This document shows, one piece after another, positions 18,217 to 27,826 of a stretch of 64,000 nucleotides of DNA; the stretch's first letter is position 1, and each line of letters starts with the position of its first letter. The notes under the pieces were generated by a model. That model ran no database searches, had not been told where the DNA came from, and was given only the letters and a program-made list of their open reading frames with translations. Where the stretch lies: the NCBI GenBank assembly GCA_944321445.1, contig CALULJ010000002.1:1-64000 (forward strand), written 5' to 3'. This DNA is from an uncultured Collinsella sp. Its GTDB lineage: Bacteria; Actinomycetota; Coriobacteriia; Coriobacteriales; Coriobacteriaceae. Both the position numbers and the translations under genes were made by a program.

Positions 18217-19035
18217 TCACAAGGACGGCACAGACGAGACGGATTTGGGAGCAGAGGGTGTCTCGTCGGTACGCAAAGGACTCAAGAGGGATCCGTCAGC
18301 GTCCTCCACGTACTGGGCAGTCCGGCATATAGCATAGCGCCTTATGGTACGAAGATTCTGAATTCCTGTGGAAACAATAGGACCTTCATCTTCTGCACAG
18401 CCAAGCAGCAAGCGATCGGTCGCGGAAAGCAGGATTTCGGGACGCAGGGACCCGTCGTTGCTGATGTGGGTGTCGAGCGTGAGCTCCAGGCCTCCATCGC
18501 TCAGCGCCGACACCTTCCACGAGACGAGTGTCGAGGCCAGATCGAGCACCTTGTGTTTCCTGCCGCGCTCGTAGGGTATGCTCCCCTGCTCCTTGAGCTG
18601 CGCAATCGCGGCGTCGATGCGCTCGGATGCGATATCGTAGCCATCTGCGACGTCGATTGCGATGCGATACATCACGCGCGTGATGGCAGCGGTGAGCGCC
18701 GGGGCGTGCACATCGATATAGCAAACGGCGGTCGGAGCCAGATCGATGGGCGCCGCAGCACGCAGGCGCTCCAGCGCATCGGGCACGGGCACGAACTCGG
18801 TCATGAACAGATCGAAATACTCGGCGTCCGAAGAGGTTCCCACGGGAAGCGCGGAGGCGAACCCTGCGCGCATGTGGGGAGAGAATCCCTGGGTCACAGC
18901 GAACGGGAGACCGGCGCGCCGAACGATGCGCTCGATGGTGTGAAGCACTTCAAGATGTCCGAGGTAGGCCAAACGACCATGCTTCACGAAGGCGCAGCGA
19001 AGGCGGAAGAGGGTTTGTGCGCGCGGATCGCTCAT
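18217..19035 (-). CDS. Radical-SAM-linked protein, TIGR03936 (DUF2344) family
   Basis: A 272-residue protein of the DUF2344/TIGR03936 type, which always accompanies or is fused to a particular radical SAM protein and lies beside rplU in many genomes. Recognisable parts are the start LFRLRCAFVKHGRLAYLGHLEVLHTIERIVRRAGLPFAVTQGFSPH and FASALPVGTSSDAEYFDLF near residues 60-78. The function is unknown; an RNA or ribosome modification role has been guessed from context. The ATG at 19035 overlaps the stop of the radical SAM gene by four bases. Confidence 0.9.
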   Translation of the reverse strand: MSDPRAQTLFRLRCAFVKHGRLAYLGHLEVLHTIERIVRRAGLPFAVTQGFSPHMRAGFASALPVGTSSDAEYFDLFMTEFVPVPDALERLRAAAPIDLAPTAVCYIDVHAPALTAAITRVMYRIAIDVADGYDIASERIDAAIAQLKEQGSIPYERGRKHKVLDLASTLVSWKVSALSDGGLELTLDTHISNDGSLRPEILLSATDRLLLGCAEDEGPIVSTGIQNLRTIRRYAICRTAQYVEDADGSLLSPLRTDETPSAPKSVSSVPSL

Positions 19036-20909
19036 GAGCGCTCACCTGCCAATACGTTTTCAACATGTAAGGTCGGGCAGATGCCGCAACCCGTGCATGA
19101 GGTGCGAGTGCAATCCGGCGTGGTCTCGCCCGCAAGCGCCCGGCGGTACTCACGCTGAAGAAAGCCACGGCTCGCACCGGTGCTGATGTGCTCCCACGGC
19201 AGACGCGCGTCGAGGGAATACGGCGTTTGGGCAACCGCGCGCAGGTCGATGCCGGCGTCGCGGGCAGCATCTTCCCAGCGGGCCAGGTCGAACTGTTCGG
19301 TCCAGGCGTCGAACCGTGCGCCGCGCTTCCAAGCGCCCAGGACCACAGGGGCGATATCGCGACCGCCGCGCGAGAGTACGGCTTCAAGCAGCGAGGTGTC
19401 CGCATCGTGGTAGTGCACGCGGACAGAGCGGTTCTTTACGCTGTGGAGCAGCAGCTGCTGACGGCGTTTGACCTCATCGTCGGGCGTCTGCGCGCACCAC
19501 TGGAAGGGCGTTGCAGCCTTAGGGATGAACACCGAGCAGGAAATCGAGACGGACACGCCGCCACGCTGCGCGGGGGGTACGACTTCGCGCGCGATCTCAT
19601 AGGTGCGATCGGCAAGCTGTGCTATGGCGACGATGTCCTCATCGGTCTCGCTGGGCAAACCCATCATGAAGTACAGCTTGCAGCGGCGCCAGCCGGCGGC
19701 GAACGCGGCACGGGTCGCACGTTCGAGGTCGTCTTCCGTCACGTTCTTGTTGATGACGTCACGCAGGCGCTGGCTTCCGGCCTCCGGGGCAAAGGTGAGG
19801 CCGCCCTTCTTCTCGCCGGCAACCTGAGCTGCCATCTCGATGCCGAAGGAGTCGAGACGCTGCGAGGGGATGGACACGCGGGTGCCCGTTTCGGAGAGGG
19901 CGCGGTTCAGGCGTGCAAGGATTTCGGGGCAGCAGGAGTGGTCCGTCGTCGAAAGCGACGTCAGCGACACCTCATCGTATCCAGTTTTTTCGAGTCCGCG
20001 CGCGACCGCAGCAACGATCTGGTCGGGCGTGCGCTCGCGAACAGGCCGATACGTCATGCCTGCCTGGCAGAAACGGCACCCGCGCGCGCATCCGCGCAGA
20101 ACCTCGATGGACAAGCGGTCGTGCACAAGCTGCGCGTACGGTACGACCGATTGGGGCACGGGGTCGGTATGAGCGAAGTTGGCGGCAACGCGTTTATATA
20201 CCATGGGGGAAGCGTCCCCGCCGGGCTTCGGTATGGCATAGCCGTGCTCGGTCGAAGTCTCATCGACCACGACGTCGTAGAGGCTCGGAACATACGTCCC
20301 GGGAATCGTCGTAAGTTCACGAAGGATCTGGGAGCGCGTGGCGCCCGCATCGCGCAGACGCTGGTGAGCTCGGCACACCTCGACGATGTGCTCCTCCCCT
20401 TCTCCGATCAAAAACGCATCGATGAAAGGGGCGAGGGGCTCGGGATTGTATACGGAAGGGCCGCCGGAGACGACCAGGGGGTCATCCTCCCCGCGCTCCG
20501 CGCTCAACAGCGGAATGCCGGCAAGGTCGAGAGCCTCCAGGCAGTTCGTGCAGGCCATCTCGTGAGGAAGATGCAGACCGACAAGGTCAAACGACGCAAC
20601 CGGTGCCGCGCCCTCGAGCGAAAGCAGGGGCACGCCCGCTTCGCGCATGGCGTCCGCCATATCCACCCACGGCACATAGCCGCGCTCGCACGAGATGCCA
20701 TCCTGCGCGTTCAGTGCGGCATAGAGGATGGCGATGCCCTGGTTGGGCAGGCCAACCTCATAGACATCGGGGTAGATGAGGCAGGCGCGGTAGTCGGCTT
20801 CCGGTTTCGCGAGGGTTCCCCACTCGTGATCGATGTAGCGGCTGGGCTTCTCGACACGGGGAAGGAGCGGCTCAATATCGGCAAAGCGGTCTTCGTAGGC
20901 TACGTTCAT
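19032..20909 (-). CDS. B12-type radical SAM protein, TIGR03960 family
   Basis: A 625-residue radical SAM protein. The 4Fe-4S cluster motif CxxxCxxC is RGCARGCRFCQAG (Cys274, Cys278, Cys281). The N-terminal ~200 residues resemble the cobalamin-binding-like part of this family (YPDVYEVGLPNQGIAILYAAL, VVSGGPSVYNPEPLAPFIDAF). The C terminus has a second cysteine cluster, CTRTSCTGCGICP, near residues 600-615, which may hold another metal site. It is the obligate partner of the TIGR03936 protein just downstream. The substrate is unknown. The stop overlaps the next gene; the start ATG at 20909 overlaps the stop of the DUF697 gene. Confidence 0.92.
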   Translation of the reverse strand: MNVAYEDRFADIEPLLPRVEKPSRYIDHEWGTLAKPEADYRACLIYPDVYEVGLPNQGIAILYAALNAQDGISCERGYVPWVDMADAMREAGVPLLSLEGAAPVASFDLVGLHLPHEMACTNCLEALDLAGIPLLSAERGEDDPLVVSGGPSVYNPEPLAPFIDAFLIGEGEEHIVEVCRAHQRLRDAGATRSQILRELTTIPGTYVPSLYDVVVDETSTEHGYAIPKPGGDASPMVYKRVAANFAHTDPVPQSVVPYAQLVHDRLSIEVLRGCARGCRFCQAGMTYRPVRERTPDQIVAAVARGLEKTGYDEVSLTSLSTTDHSCCPEILARLNRALSETGTRVSIPSQRLDSFGIEMAAQVAGEKKGGLTFAPEAGSQRLRDVINKNVTEDDLERATRAAFAAGWRRCKLYFMMGLPSETDEDIVAIAQLADRTYEIAREVVPPAQRGGVSVSISCSVFIPKAATPFQWCAQTPDDEVKRRQQLLLHSVKNRSVRVHYHDADTSLLEAVLSRGGRDIAPVVLGAWKRGARFDAWTEQFDLARWEDAARDAGIDLRAVAQTPYSLDARLPWEHISTGASRGFLQREYRRALAGETTPDCTRTSCTGCGICPTLHVENVLAGERS

Positions 20910-21832
20910 GCGACGTCACCGCCGTCCTGGGGCTGCTCGTAGCGTACACCCCGCGCCGTGACGGCGGATGCCAACCCCTTGGCACGCGATGCCAAGTTGG
21001 CAAGCGCGTCGTTCAGGCGGGAGTAGTCGACATCGCGCTCGTAAATGGCCATGAGTCCGCGTCCCATGGCGGCCGTGCCGCAGGCGGCGACAAGGGCCTT
21101 CACGGCAAAGCCCATACGGGGCGTCTGCTGGGCGATGGCGCGGGCGCTTGCGCGCAGCACGAAGCCGCCCAGCAACAAGCCCGCAACCTCATAGCCGCGC
21201 TCGGGGCGCAGGGGCTTCCCGAAGATGGCGGAAAGATCGAGCATCATACCCAGTTGTGCGATGGTCATGACGGGAAAATCCGACCCGGGGATAAACGAAA
21301 GGGCGCCAGTCGCCATGTTCGTGAGCGCGCACGATGCGATCACGCGGTTGGCGGCGGCCACGCGCATGAATGTGAAGTTCGAGGCGAAGGCGGTCGTCTT
21401 CTGTGTACGGTCCAAAATCCAGCGCGCGAGCGTCTCGAGCAGATGGGTCTTGTTGGTGGAGGCGATGAGCCCGAGCATGGGCGTGTCCTTGCCGATGAAC
21501 GGTGCCTCGACGCTCGACTCGCACAGGACCGCGACGGGCGCGCCGGCAACGACCGCTTGCTGCACCGCATCTTGCAGGTGCGGCGATCCGCAGCTGATGA
21601 CAAGCGTCACGTCGGTATCGGGTTTGACGGTGACAGGACTGCCATCGAGCACCCCTACGCGTACGAGCGCAGAAGTTGTTTGCGGTACAAATGCCTCGCG
21701 GACCGTGTTCACCAAAAACTGCGTTGCAGACGGATCGACGAACACGGCGACGCGCACCGGTTCATCGGAATCTCTGAGTGCCGATGCGCCCATCTTTAGG
21801 GCGTCGGTGAACCGAGCATAGGGAATACCCAT
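20906..21832 (-). CDS. DUF697 (YcjF-like) membrane-associated protein
   Basis: A 308-residue protein of unknown function. The middle is a Rossmann-like region (VRVAVFVDPSATQFLVNTV..., VTLVISCGSPH, VAGAPVAVLCESSV) that looks like a GTPase relative without P-loop or NKxD motifs. The C-terminal ~150 residues match the DUF697/YcjF hydrophobic domain, with GYEVAGLLLGGFVLRASARAI and GFAVKALVAACGTAAMGRGLMAIYE. The start MGIPYARFTDALKMG at 21832 follows rodA after 16 bases, and the end is coupled to the radical SAM gene. It is therefore in one transcription unit with the cell-shape genes upstream and the radical SAM pair downstream. Confidence 0.75.
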   Translation of the reverse strand: MGIPYARFTDALKMGASALRDSDEPVRVAVFVDPSATQFLVNTVREAFVPQTTSALVRVGVLDGSPVTVKPDTDVTLVISCGSPHLQDAVQQAVVAGAPVAVLCESSVEAPFIGKDTPMLGLIASTNKTHLLETLARWILDRTQKTTAFASNFTFMRVAAANRVIASCALTNMATGALSFIPGSDFPVMTIAQLGMMLDLSAIFGKPLRPERGYEVAGLLLGGFVLRASARAIAQQTPRMGFAVKALVAACGTAAMGRGLMAIYERDVDYSRLNDALANLASRAKGLASAVTARGVRYEQPQDGGDVA

Positions 21833-21848
21833 GATGACCTCGTTTCTG

Positions 21849-23054
21849 TTACGCGGATTTCGTGCGGCAGCGCCAAATGGATTGAATGATACCGACGTTG
21901 GCGAGCTGCATGAGCATGGAGCTCGAACCGAAGCTGATAAACGGCAAGGGAATGCCCGTGATGGGCATGAGGCCGATGCACATGCCGACGTTCTCCAGCA
22001 CCTGGAACAGCCAGATGCCAACAATGCCGACGGCGACGAGCTTGAGGTACAGCGAGCTGCTCTTGAACGCTATGCGGATGGTGGAGAAGATGAGGGCGGC
22101 GAAGAGCGCCAGCAGCACAAGGGACCCCACGAAGCCGAACTCCTCAGAGAGCAGCGCGAAGACGAAGTCCGTATGCGCCTCGGGCAAAAAGCCCTCCCCC
22201 GCCTGCGTGGCGGCGCCGATGCCCTTACCGAAGAATCCGCCCGAGCCCACAGCGATGAGCGACTGCTTGAGGTTATAGCCGGCACTCGTGGTGTCGGCAT
22301 CGGGATCGATGAAGACGAGCAGGCGATTGATCTGGTATTGCTTGAGCAGCACATCATGGCCAAGGAGGCTATCGAGGACGGTGTCGAGCGCAAGCACGAG
22401 CGCGACGAGGCCGATGATGATGGCGATGGTCGAAAGCACCCATTCTCGTTTGGGCCCGCTCATCATGATGATGACCGCGCCGGCGAAGAACACGACCATG
22501 CCGCTGCCCAGATCGCCCGCCAAAAGCACGGCTCCAAAGGGCACGGCAAGCATGCCACAGAGCTTCGCGTACTCGTGCACGTTATCGATATGCCCGTTGT
22601 ATTGGGCGCCCAGGGCCGCCATGAACAGCACGGTCAAGGTCTTGGCGACCTCGACGGGCTGGAACGTAAGGCCGATGAGCGGTATGCGGATCCAGCCCGT
22701 CATGCCCTTGGCGTTCCAGGAGAGTCCGGGAATATAGGGCGTGAAGATGACGATGACGGTAACGACCAGCAGGATGGTCGAGTAGTTCGACAGCGAGCGG
22801 AAGTCATAGCGCCAACAGACCACCGCGGCAAAAAGCCCCAGGCCGATGCCCAGCAGGTGGCGCGGGAAGGACGCCTCGGGAATGGTTAACGAGGCGGTCC
22901 AAATGACAACGGCACCGTATGCCAGGAGTGCGAGCACCGCGAGGAGCACGGGGATGTTAATGCTTTGCCGGAAGGCGCCGCGAGCAGCGCTCGTGCGCCT
23001 GTTGACGCGCTTGAGGGCGTCCGCGGACTGCGCCGCAGCTTGAGCCTGAGCCAT
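21849..23054 (-). CDS. rodA: SEDS peptidoglycan glycosyltransferase RodA
   Basis: RodA polymerises glycan strands for side-wall growth together with PBP2. The 401-residue protein has about ten membrane segments and the SEDS signatures: YDFRSLSNYSTILL, GMTGWIRIPLIGLTFQPVEVAK, LLAGDLGSGMVVFFAGAVIIM, and the C-terminal MCIGLMPITGIPLPFISFGSSSMLMQLANVGIIQ split over the last two segments. The ATG at 23054 has AAGGAGG six bases before it. It is 10 bases after mrdA, its functional partner, and RodA rather than FtsW is supported by this neighbourhood. Confidence 0.95.
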   Translation of the reverse strand: MAQAQAAAQSADALKRVNRRTSAARGAFRQSINIPVLLAVLALLAYGAVVIWTASLTIPEASFPRHLLGIGLGLFAAVVCWRYDFRSLSNYSTILLVVTVIVIFTPYIPGLSWNAKGMTGWIRIPLIGLTFQPVEVAKTLTVLFMAALGAQYNGHIDNVHEYAKLCGMLAVPFGAVLLAGDLGSGMVVFFAGAVIIMMSGPKREWVLSTIAIIIGLVALVLALDTVLDSLLGHDVLLKQYQINRLLVFIDPDADTTSAGYNLKQSLIAVGSGGFFGKGIGAATQAGEGFLPEAHTDFVFALLSEEFGFVGSLVLLALFAALIFSTIRIAFKSSSLYLKLVAVGIVGIWLFQVLENVGMCIGLMPITGIPLPFISFGSSSMLMQLANVGIIQSIWRCRTKSA

Positions 23055-23064
23055 GTACGCCTCC

Positions 23065-25122
23065 TTATCTCGAACCGTCGCTGGCACTCGTGCCTGCGGT
23101 ATCGGGCTGATCGTAGATGACGCCGAGCACATCGCGGACGGCGTACATCGACGCTTCGTTGCCGAAGCCGCCCTGCTCTACAAGGGATGCGACCACGTAT
23201 TTCGGGTCATCTGCCGGTGCATAGACAACAAACCACGAATAGTCGTCCTCTCCGTTTTTCTGACCGGTGCCGGACTTGCCGGCGACCGTCACATCGAGGT
23301 TCGTGAAGTGTGCAGCCTGCGAGGGGGACTCGTCGTAGATGACGCCCACGAGCGCATCCTCCACGAGCTCGATATCGGATTGTTTTCCGAAATCGCCCGT
23401 TAAGCGTTCCTTGGTCTCATAGGTCACGACGTCACCGGACCCGTCGCGGCTCACCGCGGAAAGGAACACGTGCGGCGTGAACTCCTTGCCGCCGTTCGCG
23501 ATACCCGCGTAGGCGCAGGCCATCTGCAGCGGCGTGACCAGGATGTCGCCCTGGCCGATGACGATGTTCGCCATGTCGCCGGGGTTCCAGTTGCGATCGG
23601 CGTCGTCCCAGTCGGCGAAGAACTCCTTCTTCCATGCCGCGTCGGGCACGCGGCCCGTCGATTCGCCCGGAAGGTCGACTTCGGTCTTGGAGCCCAAGCC
23701 CCACGCGCGAAACATTGCTTGAAGCCCCTCGGGGTTCTCTTCGTCGTAGTAGAAGCCCTTGCCGATCTCGTAGAACACGGGGTCGCAGGACATGATGATG
23801 CCGGATTTAAGTGTCATGGGGCCGTGGCCGGAGTGGTTCCAACACCACTTTCCGTTGGCCTCGCCGAGTCCAGTCCACCAACCCGTGCAGGTGACGGTAT
23901 CGGATTCATTCATGATGCCGTACTTCAGGGCGGCAAGCGCCGAGAGCGGCTTGATGGTGGAGGCCGACATGTACTCGCCCGCGATGGCGCGGTTCACCAT
24001 GGGATGGCCGCCCTCGTCGCTGTTAAGCGTGTTCCAGTCGTCCGTCGACACGCCGCCGATGAACACCGAGGGGTCGAACTCGGGTGCACTTGCCATGCCG
24101 AGGATCTCGCCGTTCGTGCAATCGAGGCACACACAGGCGCCCTTCGTGGCGTTGTTGTGACCGAACTGCTTGGCAACCTGCATTGCACGCTTCAGGCCGT
24201 CTTCACAGGCCTTCTGAATGGTGAGGTCGAGTGTGAGCTTGATGTCACTGCCGGGTTCAGGCGGAATGGCGCCCGTCGCACCGGTGACGTTGCCCGTGGC
24301 ATCGACCATAACGGTCTGCTCGCCACGGATGCCCTGCAGCAGGTTTTCGTATTCGATCTCGACGCCGGCTTGGCCGACGATATCGCCCGATTCATATTGA
24401 ATGCGCCCAGCCTGCGAGCCATCGCCCTCGGTCGTCTCCTCTTGGGCGTCCAGTTGCTCCTGGGTGATGGTGCCGGTATAGCCCAGCACGTGCGCAGCAA
24501 GCGAGCCATGAGGGTACATTCGCTCGGTGCGCTCGACGACCTCAACGCCTGCAAAATCAGACGCATGCTCTTGGATGTAGGCAATGGTCGACCTGCGCAC
24601 ATCGGACGCGACCGTGTGCAGGCTCTGCGCGCCCTGGTTATAGTCGATGATGTTGCGGCGTACCGCGGTGTAGGGCATGCCGAGCACGTTCGCGAGGTGG
24701 CGAACGAGAATCTCGTTGTCGGCAAGGTCGCGATACGCTGCTACGGTCAGCGATGCGCGATTCGCTACCAGCGGCTCGCCGTTGCGATCGAGGATGCGGC
24801 CACGTGGAGCCGGCGTGGTGACGGTGCGCGTCTGATTCTGCACCGCGAGCTCCTCGTAATAGTCCGAGGAAACCATCTGCATGCTCCACAGCTTTGTGAA
24901 AATCGCCGCGAACACCGTGCCGGCGGCAGCGGTAAGCATGGTGAAGCGCCCCTTGAAGGCGACGCCAGGCGTGTTGCCCTCCCCTTCCGTCGCGCGGGGC
25001 TGGGTGCCGCGTTGGGTGTCATAGGTAAACCTGCCGCCTGCGGTCCTCATGAAGATGAGGGCAGCGATGATGGCGAATACGAGGATGGCGCCGGCGATGA
25101 CGACGACGATCTGTGCGTCCAT
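23065..25122 (-). CDS. mrdA: Penicillin-binding protein 2 (elongation transpeptidase)
   Basis: A class B PBP that cross-links peptidoglycan during elongation. The 685-residue protein has an N-terminal membrane region (residues 5-25, with a second hydrophobic stretch near 60-78). A pedestal/dimerisation domain starts at PRGRILDRNGEPLV, and the transpeptidase domain carries SxxK at Ser388-Lys391 (STIK), SCD at 445-447 and KSGTG at 616-620. The very N terminus is longer than usual. It is placed between mreD and rodA, spaced by 10 bases each, in the mreBCD-mrdA-rodA operon. Confidence 0.95.
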   Translation of the reverse strand: MDAQIVVVIAGAILVFAIIAALIFMRTAGGRFTYDTQRGTQPRATEGEGNTPGVAFKGRFTMLTAAAGTVFAAIFTKLWSMQMVSSDYYEELAVQNQTRTVTTPAPRGRILDRNGEPLVANRASLTVAAYRDLADNEILVRHLANVLGMPYTAVRRNIIDYNQGAQSLHTVASDVRRSTIAYIQEHASDFAGVEVVERTERMYPHGSLAAHVLGYTGTITQEQLDAQEETTEGDGSQAGRIQYESGDIVGQAGVEIEYENLLQGIRGEQTVMVDATGNVTGATGAIPPEPGSDIKLTLDLTIQKACEDGLKRAMQVAKQFGHNNATKGACVCLDCTNGEILGMASAPEFDPSVFIGGVSTDDWNTLNSDEGGHPMVNRAIAGEYMSASTIKPLSALAALKYGIMNESDTVTCTGWWTGLGEANGKWCWNHSGHGPMTLKSGIIMSCDPVFYEIGKGFYYDEENPEGLQAMFRAWGLGSKTEVDLPGESTGRVPDAAWKKEFFADWDDADRNWNPGDMANIVIGQGDILVTPLQMACAYAGIANGGKEFTPHVFLSAVSRDGSGDVVTYETKERLTGDFGKQSDIELVEDALVGVIYDESPSQAAHFTNLDVTVAGKSGTGQKNGEDDYSWFVVYAPADDPKYVVASLVEQGGFGNEASMYAVRDVLGVIYDQPDTAGTSASDGSR

Positions 25123-25132
25123 GCTGCGCCCC

Positions 25133-25678
25133 CTATTTCAGTGTCTTGTAGCGCCCGCCTCGCGACCGTGAGGAGAATCCGCGCTGCGTCGTGCTGGAAC
25201 CCATGAAGAACAGCATGAGCGCGGCTGCGAGCATATCGAGGATAGAAGAAGAGATTCCGTGGCCGAAGAGCGCCCACAGGAAATTGGTCTGCACGCCCAT
25301 GAAGAACAGGCACAAACCATTGATGAGATTCACGGCAACGATGCCAATGGCTACGAGGCGCAGGGAGTCGGTGGTGAACCCGCCGAGCACGCCGTGCGAA
25401 GACGTGGCCACCACGAAGCTTGCCACCGTGAGAATCAAGGTCATAAGGCCGATGGGCGCAGACGACGTAAGGTCAAAGAACAGGCCGCTTGCAAACCCGA
25501 TGTATACCGCACTGGAGGGATCGCGGGACAGCGAAAGCACAAGCGCGAGCGCGACCATGAAGTTGACAGTGCCTGAGGCGATGGAGATCTGAGGCGGGAT
25601 GGCGAGCTGCAGTACAGCAGCAATGACCGCAACGACCCAGATGGGGCGGGAGCCGCGCCTAGTTTCGTGCAGATTCAT
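25133..25678 (-). CDS. mreD: Rod shape-determining protein MreD
   Basis: A 181-residue membrane protein with about five hydrophobic segments, matching MreD in size and position. Useful features are IPPQISIASGTVNFMVALALVLSLSRDP near residues 27-53, GFASGLFFDLTSSAPIGLMTLILTVASF, and a short basic C-terminal tail ending KTLK. MreD bridges cytoskeletal MreB with the elongation enzymes together with MreC. The sequence is weakly conserved, so the call rests partly on the location between mreC and mrdA. Confidence 0.9.
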   Translation of the reverse strand: MNLHETRRGSRPIWVVAVIAAVLQLAIPPQISIASGTVNFMVALALVLSLSRDPSSAVYIGFASGLFFDLTSSAPIGLMTLILTVASFVVATSSHGVLGGFTTDSLRLVAIGIVAVNLINGLCLFFMGVQTNFLWALFGHGISSSILDMLAAALMLFFMGSSTTQRGFSSRSRGGRYKTLK

Positions 25679-25689
25679 CGAGCTACCCC

Positions 25690-26706
25690 CTATTCCTCAT
25701 CCGTTTGCGTCTCGCTATCTTCGCTATCCTGCCCAGAATCGGATGCTTCATCGTCCGTTGCTGAGGAGTTCTCAGAATCATCATCCGAGGGAGTCTGCGT
25801 GGCGTCCTCGCTATTGGCAGCGGCGACTTCCTCGTCGGTGGCAATCTGCTCTTCCGTGAGGGAGGTGATTACGAGGACTTCCTCGTTGTTTTCGGTCGTC
25901 GCCTGCGTACGAACGACGATGGTGTAGTAGACGTCGTTATCGCTCTTCTCGACTGAGGAGACTGTGCCAAGGGGCAAGCCCTTGGGGAACACGCCGCCGA
26001 TGCCCGACGTGATAACGATGTCGCCTGAGGCAACCTGAGCGTCGACGGGGACGTATTCGAGCCTGAGCGTCCCGTCAGCCTGACCGCGCAGCACACCTTG
26101 GGCGCGCGAGCTCTGCACCATGGCGGAGACACCGGAGGTCTCATCGTTGATGAGCAACACCGTGGAGGAGTTGAGCGCAACCTCGGTGATCTGTCCGATC
26201 ACGCCGTAGGCATTGCACACGGGCATGCCGAGGGTAAGGCCATCGAGCGTGCCCTTATCGATCGTGACCGTTTGGGACCAGGCATCCGAGGAGCTTCCGA
26301 TGATGCGCGCAGCCGTCGACTGCAGGTTATAGGTCGACTGGAGGCCCAGCAGGCTCTCGAGGCGCTGAGCGGTCTGCTGGGCCTCGGAGAGTTCTGCCAC
26401 CTGTGCGGTAAGCTGGGCGTTTTGATCCTTCAGATCCGAGAGGGTCTCCTGGGATGCCGTCAGGTTGGCAAAGATGTTGCCAACTGCATTGAACGGGGTC
26501 GCCACGACGGAACCGACCATCTTGAACGGTGTGGATACCGTCACGATGCCGGAACGCACGGAATGGATGGGTCCCGCCTCCCCTTCTCGAATATAGAAGG
26601 TAAGGATGAGAACCGAGAGGATAGAAAAGACAATCAACGGGCGCAATCCCGTTGACTGTCTTTTCGTATTCAGGTGTGAGGAAGGATACTTCTGACGTTT
26701 CGCCAC
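25690..26706 (-). CDS. mreC: Rod shape-determining protein MreC
   Basis: A bitopic protein that scaffolds PBP2 outside the membrane. It has a membrane segment at residues ~23-40, a coiled coil (~75-120, ETLSDLKDQNAQLTAQVAEL) and the two-barrel MreC domain (ARIIGSSSDAWSQTVTIDKG, GMPVCNAYGVIGQITEV, SGDIVITSGIGGVFPKGLPLGTV). A ~55-residue Asp/Glu/Ser/Thr-rich tail follows, predicted to lie outside the cell. The tail is an add-on relative to typical MreC. The start is GTG at 26706 after AAAGG. Confidence 0.94.
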   Translation of the reverse strand: MAKRQKYPSSHLNTKRQSTGLRPLIVFSILSVLILTFYIREGEAGPIHSVRSGIVTVSTPFKMVGSVVATPFNAVGNIFANLTASQETLSDLKDQNAQLTAQVAELSEAQQTAQRLESLLGLQSTYNLQSTAARIIGSSSDAWSQTVTIDKGTLDGLTLGMPVCNAYGVIGQITEVALNSSTVLLINDETSGVSAMVQSSRAQGVLRGQADGTLRLEYVPVDAQVASGDIVITSGIGGVFPKGLPLGTVSSVEKSDNDVYYTIVVRTQATTENNEEVLVITSLTEEQIATDEEVAAANSEDATQTPSDDDSENSSATDDEASDSGQDSEDSETQTDEE

Positions 26707-26726
26707 GTATGTAAACCTTTTTCTGA

Positions 26727-27770
26727 TTACGCGTTGCTCTGGACGAACCCGCCGTCGAAGGCGTTGGCCTCGAGCACGCGAGCACAGCCGTTGACGACGT
26801 TGTCGAGCGCGGTCGGGCTCACGTTGACCGCAACGCCGGTCTCATCGCGCAGGCGCACGTCGAGACCGCGGAGCAAGGCACCGCCGCCAGTGAGCAGGAT
26901 GCCGTAGTACATAAGATCGCTGGCAAGATCGGGCGGCGTTGCGTCCAGGGCCTCCTTGACGGCCTTGGTCATCTCGTCGAGTGGCTTTTGGAGCGCGCGA
27001 CGGATCTCCTCGCTCTCGATGCGCACGGTCTTAGGCAGACCGGAGATGACGTCGCGGCCGTTGACCTCAACGTCGAGCTCATCTTTGAGCGGCACAGCAG
27101 AACCGACCTTGATTTTGATGTCCTCAGCGGTACGCTCGCCGATGGCGAGATTGTACGCATCGCGCACATGGGACAGAATCGCCTGGTCGAACTCATCGCC
27201 TGCGATGCGAATGGATTGTGATACGACGATGCCGCCCATGGCGATGACGGCGACCTCAGTCGTGCCGCCACCGATGTCGACGACCATGGAGCCCGTGGGC
27301 TCCTCTACGGGAAGGTCGGCGCCGATAGCGGCTGCCATGGGCTCCTCGATGAGGTAGGCCTGACGTGCGCCCGCAGAGATGGTCGCTTCGAAAACGGCGC
27401 GCTTCTCGACGCTCGTAACGCCGGACGGCACGCACACCACGACGCGGGGACGCGGGGTCCAGGGATAGCGCTTTTCGCTCGCCTTGTCGATGAAGTAGCG
27501 AAGCATGGCCTCGGTGACGTCGAAGTCGGCGATGACACCGTCCTTGAGCGGACGGACAGCGACGATATTGCCGGGGGTGCGGCCGAGCATGCGCTTGGCG
27601 TCAATGCCGACGGCAAGAATGCGCTCGTCGTTTTTATCGATGGCCACAACGGAGGGCTCGCGGATGACGATGCCCTTGCCGCGAACGGACACAAGCGTAT
27701 TGGCCGTGCCCAGGTCGATGGCGAGGTCTCCCCCGTACTGGCCGAAGAACATATCCATCAAAGAAAACAA
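26727..27770 (-). CDS. mreB: Rod shape-determining protein MreB
   Basis: The actin-like cytoskeletal ATPase that guides side-wall synthesis. The 347-residue protein shows DLAIDLGTANTLVSVRGKGIV, the phosphate-1 motif, then VCVPSGVTSVEKRAVFEA, the phosphate-2 motif MVVDIGGGTTEVAVIAMGG, and ILLTGGGALLRGLDVRL. The TTG at 27770 is chosen because GGGAG lies five bases before it; the first ATG (27758) would be 17 bases from that site. It heads the mreB-mreC-mreD-mrdA-rodA operon. Confidence 0.96.
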   Translation of the reverse strand: MFSLMDMFFGQYGGDLAIDLGTANTLVSVRGKGIVIREPSVVAIDKNDERILAVGIDAKRMLGRTPGNIVAVRPLKDGVIADFDVTEAMLRYFIDKASEKRYPWTPRPRVVVCVPSGVTSVEKRAVFEATISAGARQAYLIEEPMAAAIGADLPVEEPTGSMVVDIGGGTTEVAVIAMGGIVVSQSIRIAGDEFDQAILSHVRDAYNLAIGERTAEDIKIKVGSAVPLKDELDVEVNGRDVISGLPKTVRIESEEIRRALQKPLDEMTKAVKEALDATPPDLASDLMYYGILLTGGGALLRGLDVRLRDETGVAVNVSPTALDNVVNGCARVLEANAFDGGFVQSNA

Positions 27771-27826
27771 AAGTGCTCCCTGTGGTCTGTGTGAAAGCTG
27801 CAGATAAGCATCAAGCAGTTTAGTGC

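Noticed and set aside
23065-25122. Asp instead of Asn in the SxN motif of PBP2 (SCD at 445-447)
   Set aside because: Asp at this place is usual in PBP2-type class B enzymes, so it is not a sign of inactivity.
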